Shown one piece after another: positions 59,169 through 64,000 of a stretch of 64,000 nt of DNA (position 1 is the first letter of the stretch; each line of letters starts with the position of its first letter). The notes beneath the pieces are model-generated. The model was not told where the DNA came from. It saw nothing but the letters and a program-made list of their open reading frames with translations, and did not search any database. This DNA comes from Amycolatopsis albispora (GTDB taxonomy: Bacteria; Actinomycetota; Actinomycetes; Mycobacteriales; Pseudonocardiaceae), in the NCBI RefSeq assembly GCF_003312875.1, contig NZ_CP015163.1, positions 6,634,001 to 6,698,000 of the forward strand. Reading direction: 5' to 3'. The position numbers and the translations under genes are program-made.

Positions 59169-59722
59169 CGGTAGCTCAGGAGCACCGCGCGCGAGTCGAA
59201 GGTCCGCGACTCGATCAGCTCGAGGTTCAGGCGCTCCGGCGAGGCGGCGAAGAGCGGCTTGCCGCCGCCGAGGACCACCGGGTGGACGACGACCTGGTGC
59301 TCGTCGACCAGGCCGTGCGCGGTGAGTTCGGCCGCCAGTGCGGCTCCGCCGGTCAGCAGCAGGTCCTTGCCCGGCGCGGACTTGAGCGCGGTGACCTCCT
59401 CCACCAGGTTCGCCCCGTTGATCACCTGCGCGCCGTGTCCCGGCTCGGTCAGGGTGCGGGAGAACACCACCTTGTGCGCAGCGCGCCAGACCGGGGCGAA
59501 CTTCAGGTCGTGCGGATCGTCCGAGACGGATTCGGCGTCCGGCCAGTAGCTCGACATCATCTCCCACACCGGCCTGCCGTACAGGAAGGTGTCGGCCCGT
59601 TCGAGCTGGCTGAAGGAGTAGTCGGACAGCTCCGGCCCCATGGCCGGCCAGTCGAACTCCCCGTTCGGGCCCTCGATGTAGCCGTCGAGGGAGGTGTGGA
59701 CGAAGTGGATGATCTTGCGCAT
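59165..59722 (-). CDS. RibD C-terminal/DHFR-like reductase
   Basis: A 185-residue protein of the dihydrofolate-reductase-like fold found in RibD_C proteins: FVHTSLDGYIEGPNGEFDW at the start, FLYGRPVWEMMSSYWP in the middle, and the NADPH-binding LLTGGAALAAELTAHGLVDE with HPVVLGGGKPLF near the end. The substrate of these YwjB/YyaP-type proteins is unknown. ATG 59722 is preceded by a weak site. It is convergent with the VanW gene, and encoded alone. Confidence 0.9.
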   Translation of the reverse strand: MRKIIHFVHTSLDGYIEGPNGEFDWPAMGPELSDYSFSQLERADTFLYGRPVWEMMSSYWPDAESVSDDPHDLKFAPVWRAAHKVVFSRTLTEPGHGAQVINGANLVEEVTALKSAPGKDLLLTGGAALAAELTAHGLVDEHQVVVHPVVLGGGKPLFAASPERLNLELIESRTFDSRAVLLSYR

Positions 59723-59832
59723 GGGAACCGGCCTTCTGGTCGTGGTCGAGCGTTGTCGCTCAGGAAGACCACGGACGGCGGGAAAAGTCACCGGTGGTCC
59801 CGAAGTGACCTGTGCCACAGCTGAGAACAAGC

Positions 59833-60477
59833 TCAGCGCAGGACAACGCAGTCCTGGGCCTCCAGCTCCGGCAACCACGACGGCAGTTCCAGCCGCCGGT
59901 TCCAGCGCAGGTCCAGCTTGGCCAGCCGGGGCAGGGAAAGCAGCTCGTCCGGCAGCGTGCGGAGCTCGTTCTCCCGCAGGTCCAGGTGCCGCAGGTCCCG
60001 GAGCGCGCCGATCGACGACGGCAGCGTGGAAAGCCGGTTCCCCCGCAGGTACAGCTCCCGCAACGCGTGCAGTGAGCCGATCGAGTCCGGCAGCGCGGTG
60101 AGCTGGTTGTGGTACAGCCGCAGTTCCCGCAGCGAGCGCATCGAGCCGATCGACGCGGGCAGCGCGGTCAGCTGGTTGTCCGTGGCGCTCAGGTACCGCA
60201 GCTTTTCCAAGCGGCACAACGCATCCGGCAGTTCGGTGAGCTGGTTGTCGCTCAGGTACAGGTACTCGGTCAGGTTCGGCAGCGAGCCCAGCTCGGCCGG
60301 CACCGACTCCAGCTGGTTGTGCCCCAGGTCGAGGGTGTGCAGGCCGGTCAGCGTGCCGATCCGGGCGGGCACCGCGGTCAGCCGGTTGTCCGCCAGGTTG
60401 AGCACCGCCAACCCCGGGGCCGACCACACCTCGTCCGGGATTTCCGCCAGGCCGTGGCGGTAGAAATCGAGCTCCAC
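59833..60477 (-). CDS. Leucine-rich-repeat protein
   Basis: A 214-residue protein consisting almost wholly of about eight 23-residue leucine-rich repeats with consensus LxxLDLxxNxLxxLPxxIGxL (for example LHTLDLGHNQLESVPAELGS and LRELYLRGNRLSTLPSSIGA). The pattern is of the Ras-suppressor/Roco class seen in some bacteria, plants and animals. No signal peptide or membrane helix. GTG 60477 has GGTAGG 8 bp upstream. Function unknown; LRR domains usually bind proteins. It has no domain partner, which is unusual. Confidence 0.88.
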   Translation of the reverse strand: MELDFYRHGLAEIPDEVWSAPGLAVLNLADNRLTAVPARIGTLTGLHTLDLGHNQLESVPAELGSLPNLTEYLYLSDNQLTELPDALCRLEKLRYLSATDNQLTALPASIGSMRSLRELRLYHNQLTALPDSIGSLHALRELYLRGNRLSTLPSSIGALRDLRHLDLRENELRTLPDELLSLPRLAKLDLRWNRRLELPSWLPELEAQDCVVLR

Positions 60478-60567
60478 CTGGCCAACCTACCGCCCTATCG
60501 AGTAATTGCCCTCGGCCCTCGGATGGCTACTGTGGGTGAGGTCCGTTGTGGAGTACGAGGAGGCTGG

Positions 60568-60942
60568 GTGTCCAGGTTGGGGAAGGTGCTGGCGGTTGCC
60601 GCCGCGGTGGGGTTGTCGATCGGGCTCGCGCCCGCCGCGAGCGCCGGGGAGGGACCGGCGCTGGTGCACGCGACGGTCACCAACGACTGCAAGCTCAACG
60701 TCCGTACCGAGCCGCAGCTCAGCGGGACCCTGCTGGCCACGCTGACCTGCGTCAACTACACCACCTGCGTGAATCTCGAGACCGCACCCGAAGAGCCGTG
60801 CGGCAAGCCGGTCGTCGGTGGTGAGTACACCTGCGTCGGCGGGAAGAACACGCAGGTCAAGGACAACCGCTGGCTCGAAGTGGCCTGGCGGGCGCCGAAG
60901 CCGTCGTACGTGGCCGCGGCCTGCGCGAGCTTCCGCAAGTGA
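60568..60942 (+). CDS. Small secreted SH3-like protein
   Basis: A 124-residue protein with a signal peptide (1-26, cleavage near ASA-G). The mature part has CKLNVRTEPQLSGTLLATL followed by a Cys-paired segment and WLEVAWRAPKPSYVAAAC, the pattern of bacterial SH3 domains. GTG 60568 has GAGGAGG at 60557-60563. It is exported and probably binds the cell wall or a partner; four Cys residues suggest disulfides. A strong hairpin follows. Confidence 0.8.
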   Translation: MSRLGKVLAVAAAVGLSIGLAPAASAGEGPALVHATVTNDCKLNVRTEPQLSGTLLATLTCVNYTTCVNLETAPEEPCGKPVVGGEYTCVGGKNTQVKDNRWLEVAWRAPKPSYVAAACASFRK

Positions 60943-60951
60943 CGCGGAGTT

Positions 60952-60978
60952 GGGCGGCGCGGGGTTCCCGCGCCGCCC
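60952..60978. terminator. Hairpin between convergent genes
   Basis: GGGCGGCGCGGG (60952-60963) and CCCGCGCCGCCC (60967-60978) form a perfect 12-bp stem with a 3-nt loop, between the convergent secreted-protein and GlsB-type genes. No T-tract; probably bidirectional. Confidence 0.75.
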
Positions 60979-60985
60979 AACATGC

Positions 60986-61261
60986 CTAGTGCGTCACCCG
61001 GCGCCTGCCGTACAGGCCGGCGGCGAGCGAAACGCCGATGGCCGCCACGACCACCTGCGTGATCAGCTCGAGCCAGTCGAATCCCTTGGTGTCCGCGTAG
61101 CCGAGGCCGCGTGCGATCGCGGTGCCGATGAACGCGGCGATGATGCCGACGATCAGGGTCAGCCAGATCGGGATGCCCTGCTTGCCGGGCGCGACCAGGC
61201 GGCCGAGGATGCCGATGATCAGCCCAACGATGATCGCGCTGATGATGCCTGCGATTTCCAT
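60986..61261 (-). CDS. GlsB/YeaQ/YmgE-family stress membrane protein
   Basis: A 91-residue protein with three membrane helices. The family signature LIIGILGRLVAPGKQGIPIWLTLIVGI includes the conserved Gly-rich turn and LARxxLGYAD-type segment (ARGLGYADTKGF). It is usually called transglycosylase-associated protein, a name based on weak homology. It is encoded alone between the convergent secreted protein and the dehydrogenase terminator. Confidence 0.92.
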   Translation of the reverse strand: MEIAGIISAIIVGLIIGILGRLVAPGKQGIPIWLTLIVGIIAAFIGTAIARGLGYADTKGFDWLELITQVVVAAIGVSLAAGLYGRRRVTH

Positions 61262-61323
61262 TAGCCGTCTCCCTTACACCGTCCTGGACCAGGGGTACCT
61301 CCGCCGGGGACGGGCAAACCACA

Positions 61324-61358
61324 AAAGAGCCGGGCGGGTGAACCCCGCCCGGCTCTTT
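61324..61358 (-). terminator. Terminator of the fadE5-like gene
   Basis: AAAGAGCCGGGCGGG (61324-61338) and CCCGCCCGGCTCTTT (61344-61358) form a perfect 15-bp stem with a 5-nt loop, 16 bp after the dehydrogenase stop. A/T-rich ends permit termination in both directions. Confidence 0.9.
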
Positions 61359-61374
61359 CGAGTGGAGACCAGGA

Positions 61375-63219
61375 TCAGAACGCGGCTTCCGGCACGTCCA
61401 TCAGGTCGTTGTCCGCCGCCTCGACGATCGCGCGCCGCGAGGTCAGCTCCGGCAGCACGGTCTTGGCGAAGAACGAGGCCACCGCGATCTTGCCCTCGTA
61501 GAACGGGGTGTCCTTGGCCGTGGCGCCGCCGTCCAGCTTGGCGATGGCCACCTCCGCCGCGCGCAGCAGCTGCCAGCCGACCAGCAGGTCGCCTGCCGAC
61601 ATCAGCAGGCGCACGGTGTGCTGGCCCACCTTGTAGATGTTCTTCGGGTCCTCCTGCGACGAGGTCAGCTGCCCGATCATCGCGCCCAGCATGCCCTGGG
61701 TGTCCTCGAGCGCCTGCTTGAGCAGCGCGCGCTCGTTCTTGAGCCGTCCGTTGCCGCTCTCGGCGTCGATGAACTTGGTGATCTCGTTCGCGATGTAGCC
61801 GAGCGCCTGGCCCTTGTCGCGGACGATCTTCCGGAAGAAGAAGTCCAGCGACTGGATGGCCGTGGTGCCCTCGTACAGCGAGTCGATCTTCGCGTCGCGG
61901 ATGTACTGCTCGATCGGGTAGTCCTGCAGGAAGCCGGAGCCGCCCAGCGTCTGCAGCGACTGCACCAGCTGCTCGGTGGCCCGCTCGGAGCCGACGCCCT
62001 TGACGATCGGCAGCAGCAGGTCGTTCACCCGCTCGGCCAGCTTCAGCTCGTCCTCGCTGCCCTCGCCGGTCCAGAGCTGGTCCTGGAAGGAGGCGGTGTA
62101 GAGGTACACCGCGCGCAGGCCCTCGGCGTAGGCCTTCTGCAGCATCAGCGACCGGCGGACGTCCGGGTGGTGCGTGATGGTCACCCGCGGCGCGGTCTTG
62201 TCCAGCATGTTCGGCAGGTCGGCGCCCTGCACGCGCTCCTTGGCGAACTCCAGCGCGTTCAGGTAGCCGGTGGACAGCGTGGCGATGGCCTTGGTGCCGA
62301 CCATCATCCTGGCGTACTCGATGACCTGGAACATCTGCGCGATGCCGTCGTGCACCTCGCCGAGCAGCCAGCCCTTGGCCGGGATGCCGTGCTGGCCGAA
62401 GGTCAGCTCGCAGGTGGTGGACACCTTGATGCCCATCTTGTGCTCGACGCCGGTGACGAAGGCGCCGTTGCGCTCGCCCAGCTCACCGGTCTCGCCGTCG
62501 AAGTGGAACTTCGGCACCAGGAACAGCGACAGGCCCTTGGTGCCCGGCTTGGTCTCGATGCCGGGGCCCTCGGGACGGGCCAGCACCAGGTGCATGATGT
62601 TCTCGGTCAGGTCCTGCTCGGCCGAGGTGATGAACCGCTTCACGCCGTCGAGGTGCCAGGAGCCGTCCTCCTGCCGCACGGCCTTGGTGCGCCCGGCGCC
62701 CACGTCCGAACCGGCGTCCGGCTCGGTGAGCACCATGGTGGCGCCCCAGGACTTGTCGATCATCAGCTGCGCCCAGCGCTTCTGCTCTTCGGTCCCGTTC
62801 TTGTTCACGATCATCGCGAAGTTCGGGCCCGCCATGTACATGAACAGCGGCGGGTTCGCGCCGAGGATCAGCTCGGAGGCCGCCCACTGCACGGTCGGCG
62901 GCAGGCCGAAGCCGCCGAGGTCGTTGGTCAGGCCGAGGCGCCACCACTCGCCCTCGTACAGCTGCTCGTAGCTCTTCTTGAAGGATTCGGGCAGCTTCAC
63001 CGAGAAGGTCTTGGGGTCGTACACCGGCGGGTTGCGGTCCGCGTCGGCGAAGGACTCGGCCAGCGGGCCGACGGCGAGCTTGTTGAGCTCGCTCAGCACG
63101 CCGCGGGCGGTCTCCTCGTCGGACTCGGCGAGCACGCCCTTGCCGAGGCGCTCCTGCACGCCGAGCACTTCGAAGAGGTTGAACTCGAGGTCTCGGACGT
63201 TGCTCTTGTAGTGGCCCAT
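61375..63219 (-). CDS. fadE5: Acyl-CoA dehydrogenase, FadE5 type
   Basis: A 614-residue FAD enzyme of the long acyl-CoA dehydrogenase group. The opening [20 protein letters not shown] and blocks such as [34 protein letters not shown] and [24 protein letters not shown] closely match my memory of Mycobacterium tuberculosis FadE5, which has broad chain-length specificity. The catalytic Glu region is in YEGT. ATG 63219 has GGAG 7 bp upstream; the in-frame ATG 63258 is less likely. In mycobacteria fadE5 sits next to fadA2; here it is 29 kb away, with its own operator and terminator. Confidence 0.95.
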   Translation of the reverse strand: MGHYKSNVRDLEFNLFEVLGVQERLGKGVLAESDEETARGVLSELNKLAVGPLAESFADADRNPPVYDPKTFSVKLPESFKKSYEQLYEGEWWRLGLTNDLGGFGLPPTVQWAASELILGANPPLFMYMAGPNFAMIVNKNGTEEQKRWAQLMIDKSWGATMVLTEPDAGSDVGAGRTKAVRQEDGSWHLDGVKRFITSAEQDLTENIMHLVLARPEGPGIETKPGTKGLSLFLVPKFHFDGETGELGERNGAFVTGVEHKMGIKVSTTCELTFGQHGIPAKGWLLGEVHDGIAQMFQVIEYARMMVGTKAIATLSTGYLNALEFAKERVQGADLPNMLDKTAPRVTITHHPDVRRSLMLQKAYAEGLRAVYLYTASFQDQLWTGEGSEDELKLAERVNDLLLPIVKGVGSERATEQLVQSLQTLGGSGFLQDYPIEQYIRDAKIDSLYEGTTAIQSLDFFFRKIVRDKGQALGYIANEITKFIDAESGNGRLKNERALLKQALEDTQGMLGAMIGQLTSSQEDPKNIYKVGQHTVRLLMSAGDLLVGWQLLRAAEVAIAKLDGGATAKDTPFYEGKIAVASFFAKTVLPELTSRRAIVEAADNDLMDVPEAAF

Positions 63220-63284
63220 TTCGTCGCTCCGTGTCGCTCGGGGTTTCCGGTTGGGCACGCCTTAGCCGTCTTGCCCTACTGGCC

Positions 63285-63313
63285 GGTAACTTCAGGATAT
63301 TACCTGTCGGTAA
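63285..63313. promoter_or_regulatory. Palindromes upstream of fadE5, probable TetR-type operator
   Basis: TTACC-TGTC-GGTAA (63300-63313) is a perfect dyad. A further GGTAA at 63285-63289 pairs with TTACC at 63300-63304. It lies about 70-95 bp upstream of the start. The half-site differs from the ACCTACT element of the fadA2 locus, implying a different regulator. Confidence 0.65.
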
Positions 63314-63375
63314 CTGGCGGCAAGCGAAACCAGCCAGATGTGATCGACGATCCTCCCCAATGGATGTGATGCCGG

Positions 63376-64000
63376 TCACTTCGCCGGTGGGGTGGCCTCC
63401 GAAAGCTGCGCGCAGGTGGCGCTGTCGTCGGCGTGCGTGATGAGGATTCCGGAGCGGAAGGCGGTGGTCACCGCGTGCGTGCGGTCCCGTGCGGACAGCT
63501 TGCGCAGGATGCTCTTGACGTGCGTGCGCACCGTCTCCACCGACAGGTAGAGCACCTTGGCGATCGCCGAGTTCTCCATGCCCTCGGCGATCAGCTGGAG
63601 CACCTGGTACTCGCGGCGGGACAGCGGCATCTGCGCACGCGGGCCGGTCGCCGGGCGGCCGTCCGCGGCGGGCTGGCGCTTGGGGCGCGCGGCGAGCGCG
63701 GCCAGCGCCGGGTCGACGTAGCGAGTCTCGAGGTGGGCGCGCCGCATGGCTTCGATGACGCGTCTCGGCTCGGCGGACCGCGGCACCGCGGCACGCGCAC
63801 CGGCGCCGATGGCGGCGGTCAGGTACCGCGAGGTGCGGGTGGCTTCGCGGATCAGCACCACCACGATCGGCGGGTGCTCCGCCGAGGCCAGCAGCCGGGT
63901 CAGGTGGCAGTTCGGGTCCAGCCCGGAGTCCAGCAGGATCATCTCCGGCCGCAGCTGCTCGCACAGCTGCAGCGCGGTGTGGTGGTTGGCCGCGTGGCCG
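63376..64000 (-). CDS. LuxR-type response regulator, 5-prime end beyond window
   Basis: The visible 208 codons cover the C-terminal two thirds or more of a response-regulator-like protein. An apparent receiver part (LRPEMILLDSGLDPNCHLTRLL, with the possible phospho-Asp in ILLD) is followed by a LuxR helix-turn-helix (LSRREYQVLQLIAEGMENSAIA, VRTHVKSILRKLSARDRTHAV). The frame runs off the window at 64000, so ATG 63942 is internal, not the start. The receiver is short and divergent. It is encoded in the same direction as, and 156 bp away from, fadE5; any link is unproven. Confidence 0.87.
   Translation of the reverse strand, partial: GHAANHHTALQLCEQLRPEMILLDSGLDPNCHLTRLLASAEHPPIVVVLIREATRTSRYLTAAIGAGARAAVPRSAEPRRVIEAMRRAHLETRYVDPALAALAARPKRQPAADGRPATGPRAQMPLSRREYQVLQLIAEGMENSAIAKVLYLSVETVRTHVKSILRKLSARDRTHAVTTAFRSGILITHADDSATCAQLSEATPPAK

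Noticed and set aside
1..64000. tRNA, rRNA, transposase, integrase or prophage genes
   Set aside because: None was recognised by eye in any intergenic gap or frame; a dedicated RNA scan would be needed to exclude small RNAs.

Overview
The window is high-GC DNA with GTG and TTG starts, tightly packed divergent and convergent genes, GTP-type PEP carboxykinase, an Eis-type acetyltransferase, mycobacteria-like lipid genes (FadA2/FabG4/HtdX and FadE5 relatives) and dynamin-like GTPases. This points to a mycelial actinomycete of the order Pseudonocardiales (Amycolatopsis-like). That placement comes from gene content and style only; no rRNA or tRNA gene was seen. The content is chromosomal housekeeping and accessory genes. 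I saw no phage, transposase, CRISPR array or large biosynthetic cluster.

Layout. 1-3.4 kb: ABC exporter (permease cut by the window edge) with a two-component system. 3.5-10.8 kb: two dynamin-like GTPases and a GrpE-like protein, interrupted by a divergent flavin monooxygenase/TetR pair, then a coupled membrane protein and an acidic Ca-loop-like protein. 10.8-11.5 kb: a gene-free minisatellite with a 154-bp higher-order period, ending in a dispersed hairpin. 11.9-13.7 kb: PEP carboxykinase. 13.9-16.7 kb: ABC ATPase, polytopic membrane protein and an unusual EndoU-like/immunity-like fusion, facing a small HTH gene. 17-25 kb: secreted peptidase, septum-type lipoprotein, DUF3311/sodium-solute symporter pair, ceramidase-like membrane protein, sigma factor with YCII partner, MarR-GNAT fusion. 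25-30.8 kb: small conserved protein, AAA ATPase, TipA-like MerR regulator with a textbook MerR promoter, Eis-like acetyltransferase, GDPD, DoxX.

30.9-36.5 kb is a lipid locus: thiolase, FabG4-like reductase, HtdX-like hydratase, TetR and two SCP2 proteins. The two divergent promoters carry the same palindromic operator, so the TetR probably controls the set. The FadE5-like dehydrogenase that sits beside these genes in mycobacteria is here about 30 kb away (61.4-63.2 kb) and has a different operator.

36.5-42.8 kb: FxsA, pentapeptide-repeat membrane protein, TetR-controlled ABC exporter with a perfect operator, and an AlbA/Schlafen-like ATPase preceded by a 60-bp array of 12-bp repeats. 42.8-46.4 kb: branched-chain 2-oxoacid dehydrogenase operon. 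46.8-52.2 kb: tandem M20 peptidases followed by a polar amino-acid ABC transporter, a plausible peptide and amino-acid scavenging neighbourhood. 52.2-64 kb: a large beta-solenoid-like membrane protein, SRPBCC, thioredoxin-NHL, GroES-like, VanW, RibD-type reductase, LRR, small secreted and GlsB proteins, FadE5-like dehydrogenase and a LuxR-type regulator cut by the window end.

The most unusual items are the EndoU/immunity fusion, the 12-bp repeat array before the AlbA-type gene, the interrupted dynamin/GrpE locus, the minisatellite, and a dispersed hairpin family present three times. Family names come from recognising motifs by eye; no database search was run.
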